A stretch of DNA of 64,000 nucleotides from Pseudomonadota bacterium (GTDB lineage Bacteria; Pseudomonadota; Alphaproteobacteria; Rhizobiales; Methylopilaceae). Below, in pieces: positions 18,715 through 27,009 of the stretch; the first letter of the stretch is position 1, and each line of letters begins with the position of its first letter. The position numbers and the translations under genes were made by a program. Location: positions 20,722 through 84,721 of the forward strand of contig JAEWFF010000013.1 in NCBI GenBank assembly GCA_023388965.1, in the 5' to 3' direction. Below the pieces are notes generated by a model. That model had not been told where the DNA came from, ran no database searches, and was given only the letters and a program-made list of their open reading frames with translations.

Positions 18715-19873
18715 ACATGATCGACGGATTGAGAATCCGTTTCGGATCGACGCTGCGTTTGATGCGTTCCGTCAGTGCGCGAAGCGCCGGGTCGAGCGGT
18801 TGAAAGACGTGGGTCGCGCGCCGCAATTCGTCGGAGCCGCGCATGAGAGTCGCATGGCCACCGAGCGTGGCCAGAGCCGCGCGGATGGTGGCAGCACCGG
18901 CATCGGCGTGCTCGGAGACGGCAAGCCAGACCAGCCCGCCCGACCAGTCGTAAAAATGCGCCGCAATGCCGATATCAGCAACGGCCGAGACGAATCTCGA
19001 CCCGTCGGTTGGCCTAACGGAGATGCGCCAGATCGCATGTTCGAACGGCTCCGCGACAGGTCCGGCATCGCGTATGTATGACCAGCGCGCCGCGGACTCA
19101 TCTCCCGCAAGCACGTGCGCCGGGGCTTTTGCCGCAAAGAGGCCGCGGACAAGCTCCAGCCGCTCCTCGACCGATGGCACGAAGCCTTCGAGCCGCAACA
19201 AAGTCTGCGGCGGTGCATCGCCGCGGCCGGGCAGGTGCGCCGCGCCGGATATTTCGTAGGGCGAGCCCATGGCCTGAGTCAGAGCCGCAACCGCATCCGC
19301 ATCGTTCAGCCCTTCGAGAACGAGGGTTGCGGAATGTTCTGGGCGAGGCAGAACCTTGAACGTGATCTCGCTGAGAATTCCGAGCGAGCCGTAGGCACCG
19401 CAGGAAAGCTTCACGAGATCGAGCCCGGTGACGTTCTTCATCACGCGGCCGCCGGATTTGATGACCTCGCCAGACCCGTTGACGAAACGCACGCCGATAA
19501 TGCTGTCGCGCGCGGCGCCGGCCTGGATGCGGCGGGGACCGGATATGTTGCAGGCGGCCACGGCCCCGAAGGTCGGTTCGCCCGTTGTGCCGTACAACAG
19601 GCGATGATCGGCCGGCTCGAACGGCAGCATCTGCTTCTTCTCGGCGAGAATCTGTTTGATGAGCGCGACCGGCGTTCCGGCGCGCACGGACATGACCATC
19701 TCGGCCGGCTCGTACAGAACCACGCCGGAATGTGCCGACAGCGAAAGCGTCGTGTGCGCTTCGACCGGGCGTCCCAGACCGCGTCGTGTGCCGTTGCCGC
19801 GGACGCGGACGGGAGCGCCGGAGCGCACGATCTCCGCGATTTCCTGCTCGGATGTCGGCACGAGATCAGTCAT
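18701..19873 (-). CDS. glcE: Glycolate oxidase FAD-binding subunit GlcE
   Basis: Second flavin-binding-fold subunit of glycolate dehydrogenase. It has a PCMH-type FAD domain, with the pattern VRVRGNGTRRGLGRPV near the start and a GALAACNISGPRRIQAGAARD-like block, here read as TFGAVAACNISGPRRIQ. The 390-residue length fits GlcE rather than the longer GlcD. It overlaps glcD by 8 bases upstream and glcF by 14 bases downstream, indicating a single translationally coupled operon. Confidence 0.94.
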   Translation of the reverse strand: MTDLVPTSEQEIAEIVRSGAPVRVRGNGTRRGLGRPVEAHTTLSLSAHSGVVLYEPAEMVMSVRAGTPVALIKQILAEKKQMLPFEPADHRLLYGTTGEPTFGAVAACNISGPRRIQAGAARDSIIGVRFVNGSGEVIKSGGRVMKNVTGLDLVKLSCGAYGSLGILSEITFKVLPRPEHSATLVLEGLNDADAVAALTQAMGSPYEISGAAHLPGRGDAPPQTLLRLEGFVPSVEERLELVRGLFAAKAPAHVLAGDESAARWSYIRDAGPVAEPFEHAIWRISVRPTDGSRFVSAVADIGIAAHFYDWSGGLVWLAVSEHADAGAATIRAALATLGGHATLMRGSDELRRATHVFQPLDPALRALTERIKRSVDPKRILNPSIMYEGI

Positions 19874-21314
19874 TGGCTACGGCCTCGCGCGGCAGATCGA
19901 GCGGAAAGACTTTTGCCGGATTGAGAAGCCAGCCGGGATCGAACGCGGCGCGGATGCGCATCTGCTGATCGAGATCGGTGTCGGAGAACTGGTGGCGCAT
20001 CAGCTCACGCTTTTCGATGCCGACGCCATGTTCGCCCGTCAGGCAGCCGCCGACTTCGACGCAGAGCTTCAGAATGTCGTTGCCGGCTTCCTCGGCTTTG
20101 CGCTGCTCGTCCGGATCGTTGATGTTGTACATGATCAGCGGGTGCATGTTGCCGTCGCCGGCGTGGAATACGTTGGCTGCACGCAGGCCGTAATGCCTGA
20201 CGATTTCCTCAGTGCGGCGCAGAACATAAGAGAGCTGCCCCGTCGGGACGGTTCCGTCCATGCAGATATAATCCGCGATGCGGCCCGTCGCGCCGAAGGC
20301 CGATTTGCGGCCTTTCCAGATCAGCGCAGCCTCCATCGCCGACTGCGATTCCCGCACGACGCGCACATCATAACGGCGCGCGATCTCGACGATGCGCGCA
20401 AGCTGCGCCTCGATCTCGTTCGGTGTGCCTTCGACCTCGACGATCAGAAGCGCCCCGACATCGAGCGGATAGCCGGCCTTGGCATAGGCCTCCGAAATCT
20501 CGATGGCGAGCTTGTCCATGAACTCGATCGCAACCGGAATGATCCCGGATTCGATGATTGCGGCAACGCACGCGCCCGCGCTTTCGCTGTCGTCGAATCC
20601 GAACATCACGGGCTGAACGGCCGGGGCGGCCGGCAATATGCGTACAACGGCTTCCGTCACGACGCCGAGCTGTCCTTCGGAGCCTGTGATGAGGCCGAGA
20701 ATGTCCAGACCGCCGCTGTCGAGCGCGGGGCCGCCGATATCCACGACGGTGCCGTCGATCAGCACCATCTTCACGCCGAGAAGATTGTTCGTGGTGACGC
20801 CGTATTTGAGACAATGCGCGCCGCCCGAATTCATGCCGATATTGCCGGCAATCGTGCAGGCGAGCTGGGAGGAGGGGTCCGGCGCATAGAAAAACCCGTC
20901 CGCCGAGACGGCGTTTGTAATGGCGAGATTGGTGATGCCGGCTTCGACGCGCATATAGCGGTTGGAATAATCCACCTCCAGCACGCGGCTCATCCTGGAG
21001 ACGCCGATGACGATGGCGTCCTCCTGCGGGATTGCCCCGCCGGAAAGCGATGTCCCCGCGCCGCGGGGCACCACCTTCACTCCCGCCGAATGGCAATAGG
21101 CCATGACGGCGCTGACCTCTTCGGTCGTTCGCGGGAGAACGACGGCCAGCGGCAGGCGGCGATAGGCCGTCAGCCCGTCGGTCTCATAGGCCCGCATTTC
21201 GTATTCGGACGTGATGAGGCTTTGCGGCTCGACCAGAGCGGCCAGCGCGTCGATGATATCCTGCCGCCGGGCCAGAATGGCCGGGTCCGGAGCAGGAAAG
21301 GCGATAGCGCTCAT
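19866..21314 (-). CDS. glcD: Glycolate oxidase catalytic subunit GlcD
   Basis: FAD-linked oxidase that converts glycolate to glyoxylate. The N-terminal FAD-binding region contains VVPRGAGTSLSGGAIP and the GNIGMNSGGAHCLKYGVT block; the C-terminal domain has the conserved HAGDGNMHPL and GEHGVGIEKRELM motifs. I chose ATG at 21314 (482 residues) since homology begins there, whereas the open frame runs to 21350. First gene of glcDEF. No GlcC-type regulator is adjacent. Electrons probably pass through GlcF to the quinone pool. Confidence 0.96.
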   Translation of the reverse strand: MSAIAFPAPDPAILARRQDIIDALAALVEPQSLITSEYEMRAYETDGLTAYRRLPLAVVLPRTTEEVSAVMAYCHSAGVKVVPRGAGTSLSGGAIPQEDAIVIGVSRMSRVLEVDYSNRYMRVEAGITNLAITNAVSADGFFYAPDPSSQLACTIAGNIGMNSGGAHCLKYGVTTNNLLGVKMVLIDGTVVDIGGPALDSGGLDILGLITGSEGQLGVVTEAVVRILPAAPAVQPVMFGFDDSESAGACVAAIIESGIIPVAIEFMDKLAIEISEAYAKAGYPLDVGALLIVEVEGTPNEIEAQLARIVEIARRYDVRVVRESQSAMEAALIWKGRKSAFGATGRIADYICMDGTVPTGQLSYVLRRTEEIVRHYGLRAANVFHAGDGNMHPLIMYNINDPDEQRKAEEAGNDILKLCVEVGGCLTGEHGVGIEKRELMRHQFSDTDLDQQMRIRAAFDPGWLLNPAKVFPLDLPREAVAND

Positions 21315-21493
21315 CGTCGTCTCTCGTTCATTGCCGGGGCCGAAGCCCATGATCGCACTTTACGATAACTCCAAGGAAGCGGATGTTCAGCCTTGCGTGA
21401 AGGGTCTGCCAGCAATTTATCGTTGCGATCTGCCTCCTGACGGGTTCGAGGGATCGAATTCTCCGCTCAAAGCCGCCCGCGCCACCCGGAAAC

Positions 21494-21526
21494 AAAAAAG
21501 GGGAGCCCGTTTCGGGGCCCCCTTTT
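21494..21526 (-). terminator. Terminator of the ketopantoate-reductase-like gene
   Basis: On the minus strand an AAAAGGGG arm pairs with CCCCTTTT, with inner G-C pairs and a one-base bulge, and runs into a six-base T tract. It lies 22 bases after the stop of the reductase-like gene and ahead of glcD, separating the two units. Confidence 0.85.
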
Positions 21527-21547
21527 CGTACGATTTGAGCCGCTGGA

Positions 21548-22618
21548 TCAGGCAGCAGCCTTGCGGTTCAGCGCGAGGCGGTCGTCGACCAGAGCGACGA
21601 TTTCGTCGACATCGGGGTTCGACATGCCCACCTGGCGGGCGGCCGTCTGTACGAGGCGGTCGACGCGCTCGATATTGGGAGCGCCGGCGAACAGCGCGCG
21701 CGCGGCCGAGGACGGCTTGGCGAGCGACTTTGCCGCGTTCGCATATTTCTCGAACGGAACCATATCCGCCGGATCGGCGCCGAGCGCGATGCAGACATCG
21801 CAGACCCATTTGTAGATCTGCTCGGACTTCGCGATATCCGAATGCACGGCCTCCTGGATGGAGCGGGCCGCGTCGGGCTGCACGCAGCGGTAATTACCCG
21901 TCAGCAGCATGGCCCATTTCGCCAGCGGCACGAACACCGAATCATGCACCTTGAGCTTGACCGGCAATTCGATCTGCTCGCCGTTCACCTCGAAACGTAC
22001 TGCCTCGATTCCGGCCTGCATGTCGCGGAGCATCGCCGTCACCTCGTCGGAGGGCAGGCGGGCCACCTTGAAGTTGGTGGGAAGCGTCACCTGCAGCACA
22101 TTGGGCTTCTCTTCCGGCGGGCGGAAGGCCTGCGGATCGGGGCTGCACAGGGTTACATTGGCCGGGTCGAAATCGGCCCACACGCTCGCATCTGTGAAGC
22201 AATGCGCGAGATCTGCCGAGGCAAGGCGCGGCAGGCGGCGCAGATAGGGCAGCGGCGGCATGTTCATGATCGACATCGCCGGCACCTTCGCCTTGGCGAC
22301 GGCCGCCAGAAGCTCACGCACGCCCGGCGCGCGGTATTGCGGCTCCTGCATGGCGAGGCCGACGAGATCGTAATCCGCGGGGTTCACCTCGGCGGGCGTC
22401 GCCGCACTGATCTTGCCGGGCAGCTTGCGCGAGTCGACTTCGATCAGGCCTTCGCGGCCACGGACCGGGAAGCGCACGCGCGTGCCTTCGGCATTGATGA
22501 TCTCGGCCTCGGCCGGCAGGCATACGAGGCGCACATTGTGGCCGGCCATGGCCAGCTTGGTGGCCAGAAGCGATCCGTAGGACGCGCCGAGGATCAGGAC
22601 ATTGTACTTCTTTGACAT
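21548..22618 (-). CDS. Ketopantoate reductase-like NAD(P)-binding oxidoreductase
   Basis: Looks like the ApbA/PanE two-domain reductase fold: an N-terminal Rossmann start (YNVLILGASYGSLLATKLAMAGHNVRLV) with a modified glycine motif G-A-S-Y-G-S, a middle stretch PADYDLVGLAMQEPQY that matches the NADP-binding loop, and a helical C-terminal domain with VPLAKWAMLLTGNYRCV. The canonical catalytic Lys/Asn/Glu set cannot be assigned with confidence, so the substrate is open; octopine/glycerol-phosphate dehydrogenase relatives are alternatives. ATG at 22618 was chosen: the open frame extends to 22786, but the added residues translate a terminator-like hairpin. A 117-base leader follows that hairpin. 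Confidence 0.65.
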   Translation of the reverse strand: MSKKYNVLILGASYGSLLATKLAMAGHNVRLVCLPAEAEIINAEGTRVRFPVRGREGLIEVDSRKLPGKISAATPAEVNPADYDLVGLAMQEPQYRAPGVRELLAAVAKAKVPAMSIMNMPPLPYLRRLPRLASADLAHCFTDASVWADFDPANVTLCSPDPQAFRPPEEKPNVLQVTLPTNFKVARLPSDEVTAMLRDMQAGIEAVRFEVNGEQIELPVKLKVHDSVFVPLAKWAMLLTGNYRCVQPDAARSIQEAVHSDIAKSEQIYKWVCDVCIALGADPADMVPFEKYANAAKSLAKPSSAARALFAGAPNIERVDRLVQTAARQVGMSNPDVDEIVALVDDRLALNRKAAA

Positions 22619-22737
22619 AACAGCTCCGCTAAATGCCGGCACAGGCCGACGGCATGGTTCGAGACTAAGGAGCAATCCGGCGAGCTGAACCGGCCTCGGC
22701 GTCATATGATCTATTCGGCGCTGGAATGGGCGCGCAC

Positions 22738-22872
22738 GAAAAAGGCCGCCCCGTGGGAACGGGGCGGCCAAGGTGAGAGGGGGCAAGAGATAAGCCCACG
22801 GCGTCCTTTCATCACCGCTCGTGCGGCGGGGGAAGATGCCTTCAGGGAATAGGTCTTATCTGCCTGCAGGCA
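22738..22872 (-). ncRNA. Candidate structured RNA (small RNA or leader/attenuator)
   Basis: The 306-base gap between the reductase-like gene and the tRNA holds several complementary elements on the minus strand. A palindrome TGCCTGCAGGCA (22861-22872) competes for the bases 22862-22864 with a longer stem that pairs 22782-22794 with 22855-22864 (AGATAAG/CTTATCT plus GGC/GCC, three-base bulge). Inside lie two small hairpins (22815-22826 and 22832-22843), and the block ends in a strong terminator (22744-22769, then five Ts). Either an independent small RNA or a 5' leader that controls the reductase-like gene. I could not match it to a known family. The remaining gap sequence holds nothing I recognise. 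Confidence 0.4.
22744..22769 (-). terminator. Strong intrinsic terminator upstream of the reductase-like gene
   Basis: Perfect 11-bp stem GGCCGCCCCGT / ACGGGGCGGCC with a GGGA loop (plus strand), followed on the minus strand by TTTTTCGTGCG. There is no plus-strand T tract. No protein gene ends just upstream on the minus strand, so it must terminate a non-coding RNA or act as an attenuator in the leader of the gene starting at 22618. Confidence 0.75.
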
Positions 22873-22924
22873 TGAGACGAGGCTTGCTCTTGCCGGATTC
22901 GCCCCAGTGTGATCACTGGCCCGC

Positions 22925-23014
22925 GGACGGATGGCCGAGTGGTTTAAGGCAGCGGTCTTGAAAACCGCCGTGGGGGCAACTCCACCGTGGGTTCGAATCC
23001 CACTCCGTCCGCCA
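22925..23014 (+). tRNA. tRNA-Ser (anticodon UGA)
   Basis: Acceptor stem GGACGGA (22925-22931) pairs with TCCGTCC; discriminator G and an encoded CCA close the gene at 23014. The anticodon stem GCGGT/ACCGC holds the loop CTTGAAA, giving TGA at 22959-22961. A long variable arm (GTGGGGGCAACTCCAC) and the T arm GTGGG-TTCGAAT-CCCAC confirm a class II serine tRNA. No terminator is evident immediately downstream. Confidence 0.96.
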
Positions 23015-23098
23015 TTTCGATGGTTTCCAGCACACCGCTCGCGTTCTGGATGGTTTCCTTGCAGCATAAACACTGAGCGGGCCAGGGAAGCTGGTCAG

Positions 23099-23824
23099 AT
23101 GTCTGGTTTGGATTGGGACGTTCTGCTTGTGCAGTTTGTCGCGCTGGGGCTTGGTGCTCTGATCAAGGGGGCGACGGGCAGGGGCTTCCCGTGGTTTCCA
23201 TGCCGCTTCTGGCAATATTCCTCGGCGTTCCGCATGCGATCGCCATTCTGATCATTCCTATCGTCGCGACCAATTTCTGGCAGGTCTGGCAGTTTCGGCA
23301 CGAGGTGCGCGAGGCGAGATTCCTCCCCAGCATGCTGCTGGTGGGCGTGGCGGGAATTGTCGTCGGCACCATGGCGCTGAAGCATTTCGCGGTAGGGTGG
23401 AGTTCGCTCTGCCTCGGTCTGATCCTCACGAGTTATATCGGGCTGCGCGTCGGCAAACCCTCTTTCGCCACCTCTGCGCACATCGCGCAACGGCTTGCGC
23501 TGCCGATTGGGCTTGCCGATTGGGGTGCCTTTCATCCATTCGATGAATTTGCCGCGCGCGCGATTGATCTTCGCGATATCGGCGATGTTCATGGTTTTCG
23601 CGCTCGCTCAACTGCTCTCGATGATCTTCGCCCGGATGTATGAGTGGAGTTTCGTCATCGAGGGTTTGATCGCGCTCGTGCCGGTGTTTCTCTTCATGCC
23701 GCTCGGAAACCGGCTTGGGCGTCAGTTAGGGCCCAAGGGTTTCGACATGATCTTTCTCGCCGCGCTTGCGATGAGCGCGCTGGCGCTGGCCTATTCGGGA
23801 TGGACCGCCGTAAGTCAGGGCTAA
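23099..23824 (+). pseudogene. TauE/SafE family membrane permease, broken by two frameshifts
   Basis: Remains of a TauE/SafE-type anion permease. The N-terminus MSGLDWDVLLVQFVALGLGALIKGATG is in one frame; LPVVSMPLLAIFLGVPHAIAILIIP and the next helices are in a second frame; FIHSMNLPRARLIFAISAMF to the end returns to the first frame. The first break coincides with a GGGG run at 23181-23184, where one additional G would restore the frame. The second lies at an imperfect 13-base tandem unit (TGCCGATTGGG at 23501 and again at 23514), and the Gly-rich start of the second repeat half expected there is missing. The first break alone could be a sequencing error; the second looks like real decay. Confidence 0.75.
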
Positions 23825-23935
23825 GGAAGTGATCGACTGGTTGTCCGCAACGGCGACTTCGTCGTGATGGCAGTTGAGCCGTTTGCCCGCCGCTCTATCT
23901 CTAGGGATTCAGGGGAGATCGGAGACAACGCAAAA

Positions 23936-24148
23936 ATGACAAAGCGATTCAAGATCGGCGATCATGTGAGCTGGAATTCGGAAGCCGGCCGCGTATCGGG
24001 CACCATCATCGCCGTCCATACGAAGGATTTCGATTACAAGGGCCATACGCACCGCGCGACGCAGGACGATCCGCAATACGAGATCAAGAGCGACAAGACC
24101 GACCATGTCGCCGCGCACAAGGGCAGCGCCCTCAACCATTTGGGATAA
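23936..24148 (+). CDS. Small DUF2945/HVA1-family TUDOR-like protein
   Basis: A 70-residue protein with the compact beta-rich DUF2945 pattern: KIGDHVSWNSEAGRVSGTI, then HTKDFDYKGHTHRATQDDPQYEIKSDKT and a C-terminal AAHKGSALNHL. Function of the family is unknown; a nucleic-acid or protein-binding SH3/TUDOR-like fold has been suggested for it. The ATG at 23936 follows a GGAGA-type ribosome-binding site. It ends 9 bases before the DUF488 gene and is likely co-transcribed with it. Confidence 0.85.
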   Translation: MTKRFKIGDHVSWNSEAGRVSGTIIAVHTKDFDYKGHTHRATQDDPQYEIKSDKTDHVAAHKGSALNHLG

Positions 24149-24157
24149 AGACAGAGC

Positions 24158-24706
24158 GTGACGCGGCCCTTTTTTACCATCGGCCATTCGAACAGGAGCA
24201 TCGGGGAGTTCACCGATCTGCTGCGCGAAGCCGAGGTGGAACTCGTCATCGATATCCGGAAAATGCCGTTGTCGAGAGCCAATCCGCAATTCAACGAGAA
24301 CGCGCTGCCCGGCGCGCTGCAGGCTTTCCAGATCGGATACGAACATAATGCCGCGCTCGGGGGCCTGCGCGGCAAGGCGCAGACATTACCTGCCGAAATC
24401 AACGGTTTCTGGACCAATAAGAGCTTCCATAATTACGCGGATTATGCGCTTTCGGACCAGTTCCACGCGGGGCTGGAGCGCCTGCTGGAGGCGGGGCGCA
24501 AGCGGCGCTCGGCGATCATGTGCGCGGAGGCGGTGTGGTGGCGATGCCATCGCCGCATCGTCGCCGATTATCTCATCGCGAGCGGCGAGAGCGTCTTCCA
24601 CATCATGAGGCCGGGCCATATCGAGCCCGCCCATCTGACGCCGGGCGCCGTTGTCCAGACGGACGGGAAAATCGTCTATCCCGCTTCGCACGAAGCCGGA
24701 ACGTGA
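24158..24706 (+). CDS. DUF488 family protein
   Basis: Uncharacterised family widespread in bacteria. Visible signature: N-terminal FFTIGHSNRSIGEFTDLL, then VELVIDIRKMPLSRANPQFN, LGGLRG, and the cysteine/histidine motif CAEAVWWRCHRRIVADYL near the C-terminus. Start GTG at 24158; no better ATG exists. It is followed convergently by the LysR gene, 12 bases from stop to stop. A second, shorter DUF488 protein is encoded at 41243-41698. Confidence 0.87.
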   Translation: MTRPFFTIGHSNRSIGEFTDLLREAEVELVIDIRKMPLSRANPQFNENALPGALQAFQIGYEHNAALGGLRGKAQTLPAEINGFWTNKSFHNYADYALSDQFHAGLERLLEAGRKRRSAIMCAEAVWWRCHRRIVADYLIASGESVFHIMRPGHIEPAHLTPGAVVQTDGKIVYPASHEAGT

Positions 24707-24718
24707 GACGTCTCGGTA

Positions 24719-25618
24719 CTAACCGGATTTGCCGATCGCGGTTCGCTTTTCGAGAAAAAGCTGCGCCAGATCGCCGAACCGGCTGACCAGGGAGTTGTGT
24801 TCCGGCCGTGAAATGATCTTCACGTCCGCGGCAGGGGCGTTTTTAAGCGGGCGATACACGACGCCCTTCCGGGTCAATGTCTGTACGGCTTCCGGAACGA
24901 GCGCGACGCCGAGGCCGGCGGCGACAAGACTGACCATGGAATAGGATTCGACGACCTCCTGGGCGATACGCGGCACGAAACCCGCCTCGATGCAGCAATC
25001 GCGGAGGTAGCGCGCATAATTGGAATCGTGCAGACGCAGGAATACGTGCGGGTCGTCGGCAAGATCGCTCAGCCGGAGGCTTTTCTTCGCTGCCAGCCGA
25101 TGGTGTTCCGGCAAGGCGGCGACGACTTTTTCATGCCACAGAACCCTCGATTCCAGATCGGGTGTCGGAGCGGGGTGGCGGATGACGGCGAGATCGACGC
25201 GCTGGCTTTGCAGCGCCAGCAATTGTTCCTGCGGCGCAAGTTCGTGCAGACGGATCACGACGCCGGGCTCGTTCGCCCGGTAGAAGGCGATCAGGCCCGC
25301 CAGCCGGTCGAGCAATACGGAGCCGGTCGTCGCCATCCTCAGCATGCCGACGCTGCCATGGCCGATGGCGCGGATTTCCTGCGCCGCATCCTCGATCTGG
25401 GCGAGGATCGTGCGCGCCCGCTCGAGAAGCGCGGCACCCGCCGCCGTCAGTTCGACCCGCCGGCTCGTGCGCAGGAACAGCGCCGTCTGCAATTCCGCTT
25501 CGAGGGCCTGAATCTGCTGGCTCAGCGGCGGCTGCGACATGCCGAGCCGCTTCGCCGCAATGGTGAAGCTCAGTTCCTCGGCAAGCACGACGAAGTAACG
25601 AAGCTGATTGATATGCAT
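24719..25618 (-). CDS. LysR-type transcriptional regulator
   Basis: Typical LysR regulator of 299 residues: N-terminal winged helix-turn-helix (LRYFVVLAEELSFTIAAKRLGMSQPPLSQQIQALEAEL, residues about 5-42) and a substrate-binding domain. The ITAAKRL..SQPPLSQQI form resembles the BenM/CatM subgroup. It is transcribed away from the amidohydrolase gene at 25726 across a 107-base AT-rich gap, the classic arrangement for a regulator of the neighbouring operon. The inducer is unknown; a ureido or amino acid compound is a reasonable guess from context. Confidence 0.93.
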   Translation of the reverse strand: MHINQLRYFVVLAEELSFTIAAKRLGMSQPPLSQQIQALEAELQTALFLRTSRRVELTAAGAALLERARTILAQIEDAAQEIRAIGHGSVGMLRMATTGSVLLDRLAGLIAFYRANEPGVVIRLHELAPQEQLLALQSQRVDLAVIRHPAPTPDLESRVLWHEKVVAALPEHHRLAAKKSLRLSDLADDPHVFLRLHDSNYARYLRDCCIEAGFVPRIAQEVVESYSMVSLVAAGLGVALVPEAVQTLTRKGVVYRPLKNAPAADVKIISRPEHNSLVSRFGDLAQLFLEKRTAIGKSG

Positions 25619-25656
25619 CGAGTAGTCTATACGCGAATTATATCAATCGATCCAGA

Positions 25657-25680
25657 CAATATATTTGACATATCGATCAA
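25657..25680. promoter_or_regulatory. Candidate LysR operator/promoter between regulator and amidohydrolase
   Basis: The 14-mer CAATATATTTGACA (25657-25670) is repeated exactly at 28279-28292. It contains a consensus -35 hexamer TTGACA (25665-25670), and the 16-mer TTGACATATCGATCAA (25665-25680) has inverted TTGA/TCAA ends, as LysR sites often do. No good -10 hexamer is seen at 17-base spacing, so factor-dependent activation is plausible. Confidence 0.5.
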
Positions 25681-25725
25681 CGAGTTGCCCAATCCGGTCA
25701 TTCTGCAAGGAAAGAAATATATCTC

Positions 25726-27000
25726 ATGGCTGGCCGCGCTTCTCACGGCGATAACAGGGCTTCTTCGAGCGGCCAATTGGCAATGGCGCGGCTCGACGAA
25801 CTCGCCCGCTTTTCATCCGAAACGGGACGCCTGACCCGGCTCTATCTGACGCCGGAGCACAAGGCAGCGGCGCTGTGCATCGAGGGCTGGATGCGCGAGG
25901 CCGGCATGCAGGCGCATGTCGATGCGGTCGGAAATGTCGTCGGCCGCTATGCCGGGAAAACGCCCGATGCGCGTACGCTCATTCTCGGATCGCATATCGA
26001 TACGGTGCGCGATGCCGGCAAATATGACGGCGCGCTCGGCGTGATCTCGGCCATACAGGCGGTCGGGGAATTGAACACGGCCGGCGAGCGGCTGGATGTC
26101 GCCATCGAAGTGGTTGCCTTCGGCGATGAGGAGGGCGTGCGCTTTCCCGTAACGCTCAACGGCTCGCGCGCGCTGGCCAGCAGCTTCGATCCGGCAAGCC
26201 TCGACGTGCGGGACAATGACGGCATCAGCCTCGCCGACGCATTGCGCGCATTCGGCGGCGATCCGGCGACTATCGCTTCCTTGCGGCGGGACCCGTCGCG
26301 GATTTCCGGTTATGTCGAGCTTCACATCGAGCAGGGGCCTGTCCTCGAAAGCGAGGATCTGCCGGTAGGTGTCGTTACCGCGATCAGCGGTGCGAGCCGC
26401 TTTTCCATCGTGGTCTCGGGCGTGGCCGGACATGCGGGCACGGTGCCGATGAATCTGCGCCGCGATGCAGTGGCCGCGGCTGCGGAGGTTACGCTTGCCG
26501 TCGAGGCCGTCGCGTCTTCAGCCGACGATCTGGTGGCGACGGTCGGCTACGTTGCCGTCAAGCCCGGCGCCGTGAATGTCATTGCATCCGAAACCACTCT
26601 CTCGCTCGATATCCGCAGCCCGCGCGATGCCGTTCGGCTGGCGGCGATCGAGGAACTGCAATCGCGCATTGCTGCGATTTCCGTGCGCCGCAAGGTCGAA
26701 ATCCGGATGTCGTGCACCTACGATGCGCCGGCGGTCACTTGCGACGCAAAACTCATCGAGCGGTTGTCGCGCGCCGTAGAGCGGCATGACATCCGGCCGC
26801 GTCTCCTGCCGAGCGGGGCAGGGCATGACGGGCTGGTGATGGCGGCATTGGCCCCGGTCGGAATGTTGTTTGTTCGCTGCCGGGGTGGCATCAGTCATAA
26901 TCCTGCCGAATCCATTACCCCTGCCGATGCCGGTACGGGTATCTCCGTGCTTGTCGAGTTTCTTCGCGGCTATGCCTCCGGCTCAGCCGCATCATCCTGA
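25726..27000 (+). CDS. Zn-dependent amidohydrolase (allantoate/N-carbamoyl-L-amino acid hydrolase type)
   Basis: M20-fold amidase that hydrolyses ureido or carbamoyl groups. All expected bimetal-site residues are visible: H90 (GSHIDTV), D101 (GKYDGALG), E135/E136 (GDEEGVRFP), H200 (ELHIEQGP) and the C-terminal His in GISHNPAESI. The HIEQGPVLE motif is characteristic of the AllC/HyuC/AmaB group rather than ArgE/DapE. Allantoate, N-carbamoyl amino acids or ureidopropionate are possible substrates; nothing here decides. The ATG follows AAGGAAAG. It is followed after 9 bases by a second M20 gene and is divergent from the LysR regulator. Confidence 0.88.
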   Translation: MAGRASHGDNRASSSGQLAMARLDELARFSSETGRLTRLYLTPEHKAAALCIEGWMREAGMQAHVDAVGNVVGRYAGKTPDARTLILGSHIDTVRDAGKYDGALGVISAIQAVGELNTAGERLDVAIEVVAFGDEEGVRFPVTLNGSRALASSFDPASLDVRDNDGISLADALRAFGGDPATIASLRRDPSRISGYVELHIEQGPVLESEDLPVGVVTAISGASRFSIVVSGVAGHAGTVPMNLRRDAVAAAAEVTLAVEAVASSADDLVATVGYVAVKPGAVNVIASETTLSLDIRSPRDAVRLAAIEELQSRIAAISVRRKVEIRMSCTYDAPAVTCDAKLIERLSRAVERHDIRPRLLPSGAGHDGLVMAALAPVGMLFVRCRGGISHNPAESITPADAGTGISVLVEFLRGYASGSAASS

Positions 27001-27009
27001 TGGTGTAAC

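Noticed and set aside
22738..22872. Identification of the structured region as 6S RNA or SRP RNA
   Set aside because: The SRP GGAAG/GCAGCC core is absent and I could not match the 6S central bubble; left as unassigned candidate.
22711..23073. A 120-codon minus-strand open frame crossing the tRNA gene
   Set aside because: Contains the typical SGIRTHG false translation of a tRNA and of the terminator hairpin; not a protein gene.
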